NCBI RefSeq assembly: GCF_910589175.1
Contig: NZ_CAJURR010000013.1
Location: 1 to 60,364, forward strand
Length of the DNA: 60,364 nucleotides
Source: an uncultured Lactobacillus sp.
GTDB lineage: Bacteria > Bacillota > Bacilli > Lactobacillales > Lactobacillaceae
Reading direction: 5' to 3'
The notes under the pieces were generated by a model, which saw only the letters and a list, made by a program, of their open reading frames with translations, searched no databases and had not been told where the DNA came from. A program made the translations under genes and the position numbers. This document shows, one piece after another, positions 9,130 to 18,114 of this stretch (positions are counted from its first letter, which is position 1; each line of letters opens with the position of its first letter).

Positions 9130-9942
9130 CTAAAGGCCACTAACTGCACGTTGAACTACATCGGAAGGATTCCCTTTCCATAAGTCTTGACCTGGATTTG
9201 CTACGTCTTTTCCTAAATGAATAAGAAATTCAATATTTCCTTTACCACCTTTAATTGGTGAATAGTCTACTCCCAAAATATTAAACCCTAATTTTTGAGC
9301 AACTTCCATGGTATGTTTAATAACATTTGCATGAACTTCATGATCATGAACAATCCCATGCTTACCTACATTCTCAGGACCTGCCTCAAATTGTGGCTTA
9401 ATTAAGCACACTGCATCGCATTTATCTTTTAAAATTTCATACATTGGCGGCATAATTAAATCTAATGAGATAAAGGAAACATCTGTCATTGCAAAATCAG
9501 GCAAGCCATCAGTGAAATCTTCTGGCTTACTGTAACGAAAATTCTGTTTTTCCATTACTACAACTTGAGGATTATCCCGTAACTTCCAAGCCAGTTGATT
9601 ATATCCTACATCTAATGCATAGACCAACTTAGCCCCATTTTGTAAGGCAACATCGGTAAACCCACCAGTGGATGCTCCAATATCAAGACAAATTTTTCCC
9701 TTTAAATCAATATTAAATACTTGAAGGGCTTTTTCTAATTTGAATCCCCCACGGGAAACATATTTTTTACCATCATCTTTTATATGAAAAACTTCATCTT
9801 CCGGAAATTTTTCTCCACTTTTATCAATTCTTTGATGATTATGGTCATTAACTAACCCAGCCATGATTGCTCTTTGAGCTTGACTGCGAGAATTAAAAAA
9901 ACCTTGTTCAAACAATAATACATCTGCACGCTTTTTAGACAT
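9130..9942 (-). CDS. tlyA: TlyA-family rRNA methyltransferase (S4 plus FtsJ-like domain)
   Basis: The 270-residue protein joins an N-terminal S4 RNA-binding domain (KRADVLLFEQGFFNSRSQAQRAI near the start) to an FtsJ-like methyltransferase with the SAM loop CLDIGASTGGFTD (about 85-97). TlyA enzymes 2'-O-methylate ribosomal RNA and in mycobacteria affect capreomycin sensitivity; the old name haemolysin A is misleading. It lies 3 bases downstream of ispA. The dxs gene found next to ispA in Bacillus is absent, as expected for bacteria using the mevalonate route. Confidence 0.93.
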   Translation of the reverse strand: MSKKRADVLLFEQGFFNSRSQAQRAIMAGLVNDHNHQRIDKSGEKFPEDEVFHIKDDGKKYVSRGGFKLEKALQVFNIDLKGKICLDIGASTGGFTDVALQNGAKLVYALDVGYNQLAWKLRDNPQVVVMEKQNFRYSKPEDFTDGLPDFAMTDVSFISLDLIMPPMYEILKDKCDAVCLIKPQFEAGPENVGKHGIVHDHEVHANVIKHTMEVAQKLGFNILGVDYSPIKGGKGNIEFLIHLGKDVANPGQDLWKGNPSDVVQRAVSGL

Positions 9943-9945
9943 TTA

Positions 9946-10812
9946 CTATAATACCTTCTGATACAAATTAAAAAATTCACCTAATAAAGGCTGTTCAAAA
10001 ACTTCTACAGCTTTTCTTCCTGATTCAATCATTTCTAAAAGTTGTTTACGACTAGCTTCAATCCCAAGCAAAGTTAAAGTATTATTTTTACCTTCCGTTG
10101 CATCCTTATGAGTAGCTTTTCCCGCTTCAGTTGCTGTCTCTACTACATCTACTAAATCATCATATATTTGATAAGATCTGCCAAAACGCTTGCTAAAGCT
10201 GTCTAATCTATTAAGCTCAGAGTCACCTGCATCAGCATAAATTGCAGCCATTTTAACGCTTGCTTCAATTAGGCAGCCCGTTTTCAACCACTCCATCTGA
10301 TCAATCATCTTAGCATTTTCTTTAGCTGAATCGTTATTAGTTGTATCAATATCAAGATATTGACCACCGACCATCCCATTTGGTCCGACAGCTTGAGAAA
10401 TAGTAATTGCTAATGCGGCTGAATTGCTCCCCTCGGTGATCCATTGAATTCCCAATGGAAGCAACGCATCCCCTGCTAGTATTGCTTCTGCTTCTCCCCA
10501 TTTTTTATGAGAAGTAGGTTTTCCACGACGATAATCATCATTATCCATTGCAGGTAAATCATCATGAATTAGAGAATAAGTATGAATTAATTCAATTCCA
10601 CATGCAATTCTTAATTCTGGCTCTTCGATTTTATGATTTAGTGTTTCAAGAGTTGCTAAGAAAAGCAAAGGACGTAGTCGCTTACCTCCAGCCATTACTG
10701 AATATGACATAATTTTACTAAAAGTCGGATTATCAACTTCAGTAACTAGATGTTCTTTTAAAAAATTATCAATTTGAGGTGTATATTTTTCTTGAAAATC
10801 TTTTAACTTCAT
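9946..10812 (-). CDS. ispA: Farnesyl diphosphate synthase (polyprenyl synthetase family)
   Basis: This 288-residue prenyltransferase condenses isopentenyl diphosphate with allylic diphosphates to C15 farnesyl diphosphate, the precursor for undecaprenyl carriers. The first aspartate-rich motif DDLPAMDND begins at residue 84. The second, YDDLVD, is near residue 217. GGKRLRP (42-48) and GG-QYLD are also present. It directly abuts xseB with no intergenic base, the standard Firmicute arrangement. Confidence 0.94.
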   Translation of the reverse strand: MKLKDFQEKYTPQIDNFLKEHLVTEVDNPTFSKIMSYSVMAGGKRLRPLLFLATLETLNHKIEEPELRIACGIELIHTYSLIHDDLPAMDNDDYRRGKPTSHKKWGEAEAILAGDALLPLGIQWITEGSNSAALAITISQAVGPNGMVGGQYLDIDTTNNDSAKENAKMIDQMEWLKTGCLIEASVKMAAIYADAGDSELNRLDSFSKRFGRSYQIYDDLVDVVETATEAGKATHKDATEGKNNTLTLLGIEASRKQLLEMIESGRKAVEVFEQPLLGEFFNLYQKVL

Positions 10813-11058
10813 TTATTCTTCCTCAGGAGCAGACGCATTTTGGGGATCTAGTGTCTTTTCGTTTCCATCTTTATCTACTAACTTGGCCACAGTTTGTTCT
10901 GCATCATTTAGCTTTTTTTCTAATTCTCTGCTTAATTTAACTCCTGCTTGAAATTCACTTAGAGCATCTTCAAGAGGAACATTACCACTTTCAAGCTTAT
11001 TAACTATTTCTTGTAATTCATTTAACTGTTCTTCAAAATTATTTTTCTTAATTGCCAT
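10813..11058 (-). CDS. xseB: Exodeoxyribonuclease VII small subunit
   Basis: This 81-residue helical protein has the family core FEEQLNELQEIVNKLESGNVPLEDAL followed by FQAGVKLSRELEKKLNDAEQ and an acidic tail. XseB packs in several copies on the XseA large subunit to form the enzyme that cleaves single-stranded DNA from both ends. Its start overlaps the xseA 3' end by 11 bases, implying coupled translation. Confidence 0.95.
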   Translation of the reverse strand: MAIKKNNFEEQLNELQEIVNKLESGNVPLEDALSEFQAGVKLSRELEKKLNDAEQTVAKLVDKDGNEKTLDPQNASAPEEE

Positions 11059-12409
11059 TTTTTTCTCTCCGAATATTTTCTACATTTACTTGCACTTGAC
11101 CATCTTTAAAATGTAACTTTAGTTTCTCATCAATTTTTAGCTGGTCAACTGAAGTAACTGTATTTCCTTCTTGATCAGTTGTATAAACGTATCCTCGACT
11201 AATTGTTTTCAACGGACTAATATCATCTAATTGTTGCATTGCTCGATTTAATCTATTTCTTTGATCTTTAAGATAGTTATTCATAGTTGAAAACAAATTC
11301 GATACTACAAAATTTCGTTCACGTTCAAGTTGCTCTAATTTTCTGCTAGGACTGAGTGCCTTAAGACGTTCTTGAAGTAAACGTAACGTAGAACTATCTT
11401 GCTGTAGTCGATTTTCGATTGCTTGATTGAGACGATGCGTAAGCATATCAACTTGTTGAATTTGTTGATCATAAACTCTAGTCGGCTCTTGCAAAACTGG
11501 TGCATTCTTTAACCGATCTAAAATTTGCCGCTTTGTATGAATATTAGCCTGAACGGCAGCATAAAGTCTTGCACGTAATTGTACAATTTGCGTTAATACA
11601 TCCGCTAAATTAGGCGTTGCATATTCTGCTGCAGCCGTTGGAGTAGCTGCCCTAGCATCGGCTACCAAATCTGCTAGAGTCGTATCAGTTTCATGTCCTA
11701 CGGAACTGATCACTGGCATTTGCATTGCATAAATCTGCCGCACAACTTTTTCTTCATTAAATGGCCACAAATCTTCTAATGATCCACCTCCACGACCAAT
11801 GATTACAACATCATATTTATCGCCTTGAGCTTGGATTTGCTGTAAAGCAGCCACAATAGTATCTGCTGCTTCATCTCCTTGAACTTTAGCTGGATACAAA
11901 TCAATCTCAGCATGAGGGAAACGTCGATTAGCAGTAACCATAATATCATGAATTACTGCTCCTGAAGCACTAGTTACAACTGCAATTCGATCTGGAAATA
12001 AGGGAATCTTCTTTTTATGTTCTTCGTTAAATAATCCCTCCTTTGCGAGTTTTTCTTGCAATTGTCTTAATTGCTCATAAAGAGCTCCTAAACCCGCTGG
12101 TTCCATAGTTTGAGCATAAAATTGGTAAGATCCCTGTGGTCCATAAACATCTACATAACCACTAACATAAACCTTCATTCCCTCTTCAGGCTTAAATTTT
12201 AATTTTTCAAAAAATGAGCGAAACATCACTACATTAATTTTTGATTTTTCATCTTTTAATGAAAAATATTGGTGGGAATTCATTCTAAATCTAAAGTTAG
12301 ACAACTCTCCCTGTAAAAACACTTTATGCAAATAGGGATCATTTTTAAACTTTTGTGAAATATAAAAATTTAAATCACTAACAGAAAGATAAACTTTATT
12401 ATCTACCAT
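11048..12409 (-). CDS. xseA: Exodeoxyribonuclease VII large subunit
   Basis: The 453-residue protein has an N-terminal OB fold (about 1-105), a catalytic core with GRGGGSLEDLW and SVGHETDTTLAD motifs near 205-250, and a long C-terminal coiled coil that binds XseB. It degrades single-stranded DNA to oligonucleotides. It overlaps both xseB (downstream) and folD (upstream) by 11 bases, so folD-xseA-xseB would be translated as one coupled series. Length is standard. Confidence 0.96.
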   Translation of the reverse strand: MVDNKVYLSVSDLNFYISQKFKNDPYLHKVFLQGELSNFRFRMNSHQYFSLKDEKSKINVVMFRSFFEKLKFKPEEGMKVYVSGYVDVYGPQGSYQFYAQTMEPAGLGALYEQLRQLQEKLAKEGLFNEEHKKKIPLFPDRIAVVTSASGAVIHDIMVTANRRFPHAEIDLYPAKVQGDEAADTIVAALQQIQAQGDKYDVVIIGRGGGSLEDLWPFNEEKVVRQIYAMQMPVISSVGHETDTTLADLVADARAATPTAAAEYATPNLADVLTQIVQLRARLYAAVQANIHTKRQILDRLKNAPVLQEPTRVYDQQIQQVDMLTHRLNQAIENRLQQDSSTLRLLQERLKALSPSRKLEQLERERNFVVSNLFSTMNNYLKDQRNRLNRAMQQLDDISPLKTISRGYVYTTDQEGNTVTSVDQLKIDEKLKLHFKDGQVQVNVENIRREKNGN

Positions 12410-13247
12410 GTTGTTTCCTCGTCAAAATTACTGCTTGTTTCATTAAACTAGCAACTGTTAAGGGACCTACTCCTCCGGGTACAGGTGTAATTGCATTAGC
12501 TTTCGGAGCAACCGTATCAAAATCGACATCCCCCATTAATTTACCATTCTCACGGTTCATCCCAACATCAATTATGACAGCTCCTTCTTTTACCATATCT
12601 TCAGTTACTAAATGTGCCTTACCGACATCTGAAATAATCACATCAGCATTTTTAGTTAGCTCTGATAAGTTTTTTGTTTTTGAATGAGCTATCGTAACAG
12701 TTGCATCCCGTCCAACTAAAACTGCAGCTAAGGGCTTTCCTACAATTACGCTACGACCAATAATGACTGTATTTTTACCGGCCATTTCAATTCCATAATA
12801 ATCAATTAAAGTTAAAATACTGCGAACTGTTGCCGGAATTATATCACTCTGTCCTTCCCATAGACGCCCTAAGTTAAGAGGTGAAAATCCATCCGCATCT
12901 TTTTCTGGAGCAATTGTTTCAAAAATAGCCCTTGGATCTATTTGAGGAGGAACAGGTAATTGTACCATTATTCCATTAATACTTGGATTTTGATTAAGTT
13001 CTTCAATTTTTTCTAGAAGTTCAGCTTGAGAAGTATCAGCAGGAAAATGTAAACCTACTTCATTAATTCCTACTTTTTTAGCTAAATTTCTTTTAACTCG
13101 CAAATAAATTTTACTTGCTGGATCGTCTCCAACTTCTATTACGCATAAAGTTGGATTTATTCCGTCGCTTTTTAATTTTTTTATTTCTTCTATTAAGTTC
13201 TCTTTAATTTCATTTGCAGGAGTTTTTCCTTCTAGTAATTTTTTCAC
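12399..13247 (-). CDS. folD: Bifunctional methylenetetrahydrofolate dehydrogenase/cyclohydrolase
   Basis: FolD interconverts 5,10-methylene- and 10-formyl-tetrahydrofolate, supplying Fmt and purine synthesis. The 282-residue protein shows YLRVKRNLAKKVGI with the catalytic lysine, the PVPPQID substrate loop, DADGFSPLNLGRL, the NADP-binding GRSVIVGKP and the closing TPVPGGVGPLT. A hairpin terminator separates it from nusB upstream, so it may be read from its own promoter or from read-through. Confidence 0.97.
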   Translation of the reverse strand: MKKLLEGKTPANEIKENLIEEIKKLKSDGINPTLCVIEVGDDPASKIYLRVKRNLAKKVGINEVGLHFPADTSQAELLEKIEELNQNPSINGIMVQLPVPPQIDPRAIFETIAPEKDADGFSPLNLGRLWEGQSDIIPATVRSILTLIDYYGIEMAGKNTVIIGRSVIVGKPLAAVLVGRDATVTIAHSKTKNLSELTKNADVIISDVGKAHLVTEDMVKEGAVIIDVGMNRENGKLMGDVDFDTVAPKANAITPVPGGVGPLTVASLMKQAVILTRKQHGR

Positions 13248-13260
13248 TTAATCACCTCAT

Positions 13261-13287
13261 AAAAAAAGTCGGCTCAACGAGCCGACT
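13261..13287 (-). terminator. Intrinsic terminator after nusB
   Basis: A perfect 9-bp GC-rich stem (13267-13275 with 13279-13287, loop of three) is followed on the minus strand by seven T residues. It would end the efp-asp23-nusB unit before folD. Confidence 0.8.
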
Positions 13288-13293
13288 CATTAG

Positions 13294-13695
13294 TTAGTCT
13301 TTCTTAATGAAATTGGCCAAGAGACCATTAATAAACTTTTTAGATTCCTTAGAGCTAAATTCATCACATAAATTTAACGCTTCATTTAAAGCAGCTACCG
13401 GATCTATTACTTTGCTATTTTGCATTTCATAAAGAGCTACTTCAAGGATTGCCAAGTCAATTTCGTTAATTCTATTAAGACGCCAACCCTTTTTTAAATA
13501 TTTACTTAATTGCTCATCAAGTGCTTCTTTATTTGCTAAAACACCATTAACTAATTCTGTAGAATAGTCTGGGAAATCTTTCAATTCCAAAGCCTTTAAA
13601 GCTTTTTGACAAACTTCCTCTGCATCAGTTAATTTACCTTGGTTAGCCAAATAGATTGCTTGCATAGCAATTCTTCTCATCTCATGCTGTGTCAT
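13294..13695 (-). CDS. nusB: Transcription antitermination protein NusB
   Basis: This 133-residue all-helical protein matches NusB from RRIAMQAIYLANQG to the conserved C-terminal INEIDLAILEVALYEM and FINGLLANFIKK. With NusE (S10) it binds boxA in rRNA leaders and stops premature termination. It directly abuts the asp23-like gene, an arrangement common to Firmicutes (yqhY-nusB). It is slightly shorter than the E. coli protein but has all core helices. Confidence 0.95.
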   Translation of the reverse strand: MTQHEMRRIAMQAIYLANQGKLTDAEEVCQKALKALELKDFPDYSTELVNGVLANKEALDEQLSKYLKKGWRLNRINEIDLAILEVALYEMQNSKVIDPVAALNEALNLCDEFSSKESKKFINGLLANFIKKD

Positions 13696-14136
13696 TTAGT
13701 CTTTAGCCTCGTCCTCTTTATCATCTGGGAAAAGTGCTTCCGTGTCAGCTTTTGCTTCAGTCTCGTCTGCTTCTGAAACCAAGCCAACTACATGAACATT
13801 AATTTGAGTTAAATCTAAATCTGTCATTTGCTTCAATTGCAAAGTTAGATTCTTTTGCAGTTGGACGCATACTTTTGGCACATTTACACCATAGTCAAGA
13901 TAAGTATAAACATCAGCAGTTAACTTATCGTCTTCCACACTTAGGGAAACACCTTTACCTTGGTTAGAACGACCAAAAAGAGTATCGATGCCAGTTTTTA
14001 GCGTCCCACGCATTTCGCTGACGCCATCGACTTTTCTGGCAGCAATTCCTAGAATAACTTCTAAAACACCAAGGTCAACTCGGGTTTCATCGCCTTTGTC
14101 ATTGCTTGATAAAAGAATCGTTGAATTATCAGCCAT
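13696..14136 (-). CDS. Asp23/Gls24-family envelope stress response protein (YqhY type)
   Basis: The 146-residue protein has the Asp23 (DUF322) core: LGVLEVILGIAARKVDGVSEMRG, then VSVED-type strands and YGVNVPKVCVQLQKNL. It ends in an acidic tail rich in Asp and Glu. Family members form abundant envelope-associated or cytosolic complexes, and YqhY in Bacillus influences acetyl-CoA carboxylase. The accBC genes that neighbour it there are absent here; efp lies upstream and nusB downstream. The exact role is not known. Confidence 0.88.
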   Translation of the reverse strand: MADNSTILLSSNDKGDETRVDLGVLEVILGIAARKVDGVSEMRGTLKTGIDTLFGRSNQGKGVSLSVEDDKLTADVYTYLDYGVNVPKVCVQLQKNLTLQLKQMTDLDLTQINVHVVGLVSEADETEAKADTEALFPDDKEDEAKD

Positions 14137-14153
14137 ATTTTTTACCTCAAAAA

Positions 14154-14723
14154 CTATTTGTTTGCACGAGAAACATAAGTACCATCAGCGGTATTAATAG
14201 TTAATACATCACCTTGATTAATAAAGAATGGTACGTTAACTACTAGGCCAGTTTCCATAGTTGCTGGCTTACCACCACCGGAAGATGTATCACCCTTAAT
14301 ATTAGGTTCAGTTTCTGCAACTTCCAGATCAACTGTATTTGGTAAGTCAACACCCAAAGTTTCACCTTCATGAGTAATAACGTTAACTACCATATTTTCT
14401 TTCAAGAACTTGGATTCTCTTTCAACTTGAGCTTCTGGAATTTCAAGTTGTTCATAAGTATTAGTATCCATAAATACAAAGCTTGTACCATCATTGTATA
14501 AGTATTGCATTGCTTTAGTTTGAATATCAGCAGTATTTACTTTAGCAGTTGAACGGAAAGTATATTCTTGAACTGCACCAGTTCTTAAACTCTTAAGTTT
14601 TGAACGAACAAAGGCACTACCTTTACCTGGCTTAACGTGTTGGAATTCAACAATACGCCATAAATCATTGTTATATTCAATAGTTAATCCATTTTTAAAT
14701 TCATTAACTGAGATCATTGTCAT
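14154..14723 (-). CDS. efp: Translation elongation factor P
   Basis: EF-P relieves ribosome stalling at polyproline. The 189-residue protein has the three-barrel family sequence with the tip loop HVKPGKGSA; its lysine is residue 34 here, equal to Lys32 if counted from the internal Met3 as in Bacillus. The first ATG is kept because the GAGG ribosome site is 10 bases upstream of it and 16 from the second. The lysine (rather than arginine) fits the modification found in Bacillus. No modification enzyme is visible nearby. Confidence 0.95.
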   Translation of the reverse strand: MTMISVNEFKNGLTIEYNNDLWRIVEFQHVKPGKGSAFVRSKLKSLRTGAVQEYTFRSTAKVNTADIQTKAMQYLYNDGTSFVFMDTNTYEQLEIPEAQVERESKFLKENMVVNVITHEGETLGVDLPNTVDLEVAETEPNIKGDTSSGGGKPATMETGLVVNVPFFINQGDVLTINTADGTYVSRANK

Positions 14724-14807
14724 AGTAAAATTACCTCATTTCTACACTTACTTATATTACCAATCTTATCTATTGTTTCGCAACATTAACCGCATAATTA
14801 CACAAAA

Positions 14808-15917
14808 TTATAAGATTAAAAGTTCATCTTTTGGCAGTTGTGACATTACATAAGGATGATTATCTTTAATTAAAACATCATCTTCAATTCTAACACCGCC
14901 ACGGTCTGGCAAATAAATTCCTGGCTCAACCGTAATTGCCATATTATTTTTCATAACTTCTTTACTATATGACATTGCTGGCGTACAGAGTTCATGCACT
15001 TCTAAGCCAATTCCATGACCAATACCGTGACCAAAGTACTCTCCATATCCTTGCTCTTTAATGTAGTTTCTACCAGCTTGATCGATATTTTTACCAGTAT
15101 TTCCAGCAATTGCAGCCGCAATTCCCCGTTTTTGTGCTTCTAGTACAATATAATATATTTTTTCTAGTTCAGGCTCTACTTGGCCTAATGCAACTGTTCT
15201 AGTAATATCTGCAGTATAACCATGATAAAAACTTCCAAAGTCAATTACAATTAATTCACCTTTTTGAATCTTTTTATCACTCGCCACTCCATGAGCCCAA
15301 CTACCACGATATCCGGAAGCAATTATTGTCTCAAACGAAGGACCATCTCCACCATTCATTTTGAACAAATAATCTAATTTTGCTCCAATCGCACGCTCAC
15401 TAACACCAGGCTTAATTAAAGGCAAAATTTCTTTAAAACTTTGAGCTGAAATATCAATTGCCTTTTGCAAAGTTGCTAATTCGAGCTCATCTTTTATATT
15501 ACGAACTTTTTCTACTAATTCAGCACTTAAAATAAAATTAAGATTAGGACAAGCATGCTTAAGAGCTTCAAATTGAGTTGCAGAAATAAATTCTCCTTCA
15601 ACTAAAACAGTTTTAACATCAAGTTGCTCTAGTTGTCCGGCAATTTCTTTTACCACGTCCATAGTTTGCATAACTACCTTCATTTCGCCAGGTGCCTGAT
15701 GGCGAATTTGGTCCTTGAAACGTGAATCAGATAATAAGACGCGATCTCCATTTGCAGTTAAAATAAGTTCAGCTTCTTCACCAGAAAAATTGGTTAAAAA
15801 GCGATAATTAGCTTGATTAAAAATGACTAGCGCATCTGCCTGCTTTTCTTTAATCAATTTAGTAGTTTTACTAATCCGATTATTAAGTAAAGTTAATAAC
15901 TCTTGATCTGAAGACAT
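14808..15917 (-). CDS. M24-family Xaa-Pro peptidase (aminopeptidase P/prolidase-like)
   Basis: The 369-residue metalloenzyme has a creatinase-type N-terminal domain (about 1-135) and a pita-bread catalytic domain. The five metal ligands are visible in IDFGSFYHGYTADITRT (two Asp), GHGIGHGIGLEVHE (His), ITVEPGIYL (Glu) and GVRIEDDVLI (Glu). It would remove N-terminal residues preceding proline, or split X-Pro dipeptides; the sequence alone does not separate YqhT/PepP from PepQ. It lies just upstream of efp, as in Bacillus (yqhT-efp). Confidence 0.9.
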   Translation of the reverse strand: MSSDQELLTLLNNRISKTTKLIKEKQADALVIFNQANYRFLTNFSGEEAELILTANGDRVLLSDSRFKDQIRHQAPGEMKVVMQTMDVVKEIAGQLEQLDVKTVLVEGEFISATQFEALKHACPNLNFILSAELVEKVRNIKDELELATLQKAIDISAQSFKEILPLIKPGVSERAIGAKLDYLFKMNGGDGPSFETIIASGYRGSWAHGVASDKKIQKGELIVIDFGSFYHGYTADITRTVALGQVEPELEKIYYIVLEAQKRGIAAAIAGNTGKNIDQAGRNYIKEQGYGEYFGHGIGHGIGLEVHELCTPAMSYSKEVMKNNMAITVEPGIYLPDRGGVRIEDDVLIKDNHPYVMSQLPKDELLIL

Positions 15918-15941
15918 AGGCTTGGATCCTCCTAAGTAGAT

Positions 15942-15978
15942 AAAAAAAGACTGAACGTTCCTTAGGGACGTCCAGCCT
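15942..15978 (-). terminator. Intrinsic terminator after rpmA
   Basis: Arms 15949-15961 and 15966-15978 form a long stem with wobble pairs. On the minus strand it runs into seven T residues (15942-15948). It would separate the rplU-rpmA unit from the M24 peptidase gene. Confidence 0.75.
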
Positions 15979-15989
15979 GCAAAAGAAAA

Positions 15990-16301
15990 TTATTTTGCTT
16001 CTTCAACTGGGTAAACAGAAACTTGTTTACGATCTCTGCCCAAACGTTCGAATTTAACAACGCCACTAGTTAAAGCAAACAAAGTGTCGTCGCCACCGAT
16101 ACCAACGTTCTTACCTGGGTGGATCTTAGTACCGCGTTGACGGAAAATGATTGAACCTGCATTGATCTTTTGACCATCAGCACGCTTTGCGCCTAAACGA
16201 CGACCAGCTGAGTTACGACCGTTAGCAGTTGAACCACCACCCTTGTGGTGGGCAAATAATTTAAGTGCTTCAAGATTATTAATCATCATAATTTGTTTCA
16301 C
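15990..16301 (-). CDS. rpmA: 50S ribosomal protein L27, with cleavable N-terminal extension
   Basis: The 103-residue product has the L27 core from [19 protein letters not shown] to the end. Before it is a Firmicute-type extension ending in [11 protein letters not shown]. In Staphylococcus the protease Prp cuts such extensions between F and A, exposing the residues that reach the peptidyl-transferase centre. The gene is 7 bases after rplU. The prp (ysxB) gene that normally lies between rplU and rpmA is absent. Possible starts are MKQIM or the internal MMINN (residue 5). Confidence 0.95.
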   Translation of the reverse strand: MKQIMMINNLEALKLFAHHKGGGSTANGRNSAGRRLGAKRADGQKINAGSIIFRQRGTKIHPGKNVGIGGDDTLFALTSGVVKFERLGRDRKQVSVYPVEEAK

Positions 16302-16308
16302 CCCTTAA

Positions 16309-16620
16309 TTAAGCTTCAATGCTTTCGATAGTTACCTTAGTGTAAGGTTGACGGTGACCATACTTAGTATGTGAGTGCTTCTTAGGCTTGTACTTGAAAG
16401 TAACAACTTTCTTTTCTTTGCCTTGCTTTTCAACTTTAGCAACAACTTTAGCACCTTCAACTACTGGAGTACCAATCTTAGTTGATTTACCATCGTTTAC
16501 AAGAATAACTTCATCAAAAGTTACTTCGTCACCAGGCTTAACTTCAAGTTTTTCAACAAAAACGCTGTCGCCCTTAGCAACCTTGTATTGCTTACCACCG
16601 GTTTTAATAACTGCGTACAT
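16309..16620 (-). CDS. rplU: 50S ribosomal protein L21
   Basis: L21 is a large-subunit protein binding 23S rRNA. The start is placed at [14 protein letters not shown] (position 16620) because a strong GGAGGTG ribosome site lies 7 bases upstream and this is the universal L21 start. An open frame extends 35 codons further, but that stretch is the RNA leader. The resulting 103 residues match the family in length and contain the C-terminal [16 protein letters not shown] signature. Confidence 0.97.
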   Translation of the reverse strand: MYAVIKTGGKQYKVAKGDSVFVEKLEVKPGDEVTFDEVILVNDGKSTKIGTPVVEGAKVVAKVEKQGKEKKVVTFKYKPKKHSHTKYGHRQPYTKVTIESIEA

Positions 16621-16735
16621 TTGTACACCTCCGAAAAAAATACTTAGACTCGCCGCATGAGGTGGAATTAACGTTAATTCTCTTCTAACCTCATAAACGT
16701 GCGGTTGCAGATGTGAGGTTTCCACAAATACAACT
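16621..16735 (-). promoter_or_regulatory. L21 leader (autoregulatory ribosomal protein leader RNA)
   Basis: Between the probable promoter and the rplU ribosome site lies about 100 nt with several potential helices, for example two complementary copies of the tgaggt/acctca element (near 16660 and 16690) and a gttaattc/gaattaac pairing. Position and size match the L21 leader family of Firmicutes (Rfam class), in which L21 is thought to bind its own leader and repress rplU-rpmA. Assigned by position and hairpin potential, not by a covariance search. Confidence 0.6.
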
Positions 16736-16846
16736 CTTACAGTATACTCTCATCCCTCTTTTAAAGCAATTCAATATCAAAATTTCTAAAAAAATAGTAG
16801 AATATTTAGTAGATATTTTTTAAAAGGAGCTGATTAACTGTACATT

Positions 16847-17203
16847 ATGATGAAATTTTACGGATACAAACGTTGTTCCACCTCTAAAAAAGCACAAAAA
16901 TGGCTAGATGACCACCATATTGCATATGAATATCAAGATTTAGTAGAAAAACCACCTAAACAAGAAGACTTGCTTAAGTGGCTAAATAAGTTTCAAGATA
17001 GAGGTTTAAGATATTTTTTTAATACATCGGGCCAAGTCTACCGTCAAATGCATTTAAAAGATCAGATTGATTCCATGTCAATTGAGGAAGCTGCCACATT
17101 ACTTTCACAGAACGGAAAATTAATTAAAAGACCGTTAATAACTGACGGTGATACACTAATTTGTGGCTTCAAAGAAAATACGTACGAAAAAGTCTGGCTA
17201 TAA
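16847..17203 (+). CDS. Spx/ArsC-family thioredoxin-fold protein (YusI type)
   Basis: The 118-residue protein has an N-terminal thioredoxin fold with GYKRCSTSKKAQKWLDDHHI, a single active-site cysteine in CSTS rather than the CxxC of Spx. LITDGDTLICGFKENTYEKVW is the usual ArsC/YusI ending. It is called arsenate-reductase-like, but no ars genes are nearby, so function is unknown. The only AAGGAG is about 18 bases upstream of the first ATG, wider than usual, so the true initiation site deserves a check. It overlaps the convergent yitT-like gene by 6 bases. Confidence 0.85.
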   Translation: MMKFYGYKRCSTSKKAQKWLDDHHIAYEYQDLVEKPPKQEDLLKWLNKFQDRGLRYFFNTSGQVYRQMHLKDQIDSMSIEEAATLLSQNGKLIKRPLITDGDTLICGFKENTYEKVWL

Positions 17204-18037
17204 TCCCCATTGACCTCCATGAACCCGAGCTACTGTATCGGTGATGATAAAAGCGTCAGGGTCAATCTCATGAATTTTACTGATTAAAGGACCATATTCA
17301 CGCGTGTCAACTACTAAAAGTAATTGTTTTTTGTCATCATCGCTATAGCCACCAACAACATCATAAATTGTCAAACCATTATAATTATCTAGTAACATAG
17401 TTTTCAATTCATCAAAATGCTTATTACTCATAATGCGAACTTGATATTTTCGATCAAAGCCTGCTTCTGCATAGTTCATCGTTATAGATGTAACTACTTG
17501 AGATAAAGCAGCTAATAAAAAGGCATTCCATCCATCAACAAATATATTTAGGAAAATAATTATCATATCAATTCCAAGTAAGCCAACTGCTGGATTGATA
17601 TAAAAATATTTTTTCAAAATCATTGGTGGAATTGTTGTCCCTCCACTTGATGCATTTACACGATAGAGCAGAGACACACCTAGTCCCATTAGTACCCCAC
17701 CGTAAATTACAGCAAGTAATTGGTTATTAGTAATTTTAAAACTTGGGGTAATTTCCATTAGTATTGGCAATAATAAACTACCTAAGGCAACGTTCTTCGT
17801 TGTCTTTTTTCCTAAAAAAATGGCTGCTAAAACCAACATTAAAATATTAACAACTAAAACCGTTATTGAACGGTTAATTCCCCATACTGCGTCAACTAAA
17901 ATCGAAATACCAGTTGATCCTCCCGCAGCAATATTAATTGGACCATAGAAGAAATTAATAGAAATGGCGATAATTTCTAGGCCGGCTAAAAATACTACCC
18001 AGCGCATCCAAGATTTCTTTTTAATGTTTTTTGTCAT
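17198..18037 (-). CDS. YitT-family membrane protein (DUF161/DUF2179)
   Basis: The 279-residue protein has about five hydrophobic segments between residues 10 and 195, with a glycine-rich NIAAGGSTGISIL stretch and a conserved SSGGTTIPPMILKKYF loop. A soluble C-terminal DUF2179 domain (about 200-279) ends in DTVARVHGGQWGL. Members are widespread in Firmicutes and of uncertain function. The gene is monocistronic here, convergent with the Spx-like gene. Confidence 0.88.
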   Translation of the reverse strand: MTKNIKKKSWMRWVVFLAGLEIIAISINFFYGPINIAAGGSTGISILVDAVWGINRSITVLVVNILMLVLAAIFLGKKTTKNVALGSLLLPILMEITPSFKITNNQLLAVIYGGVLMGLGVSLLYRVNASSGGTTIPPMILKKYFYINPAVGLLGIDMIIIFLNIFVDGWNAFLLAALSQVVTSITMNYAEAGFDRKYQVRIMSNKHFDELKTMLLDNYNGLTIYDVVGGYSDDDKKQLLLVVDTREYGPLISKIHEIDPDAFIITDTVARVHGGQWGL

Positions 18038-18114
18038 TTCATCATCCTTCCTAAAAATAAGTTATTAATATTTTATCTAATTTCTATATAGTTTGTCAGT
18101 TTCATCTCCCATTC

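Noticed and set aside
16621..16725. N-terminal extension of L21 (35 more codons in frame)
   Set aside because: The extension overlaps the structured leader and has no ribosome site, whereas the internal ATG has GGAGG at proper spacing and the universal L21 start.
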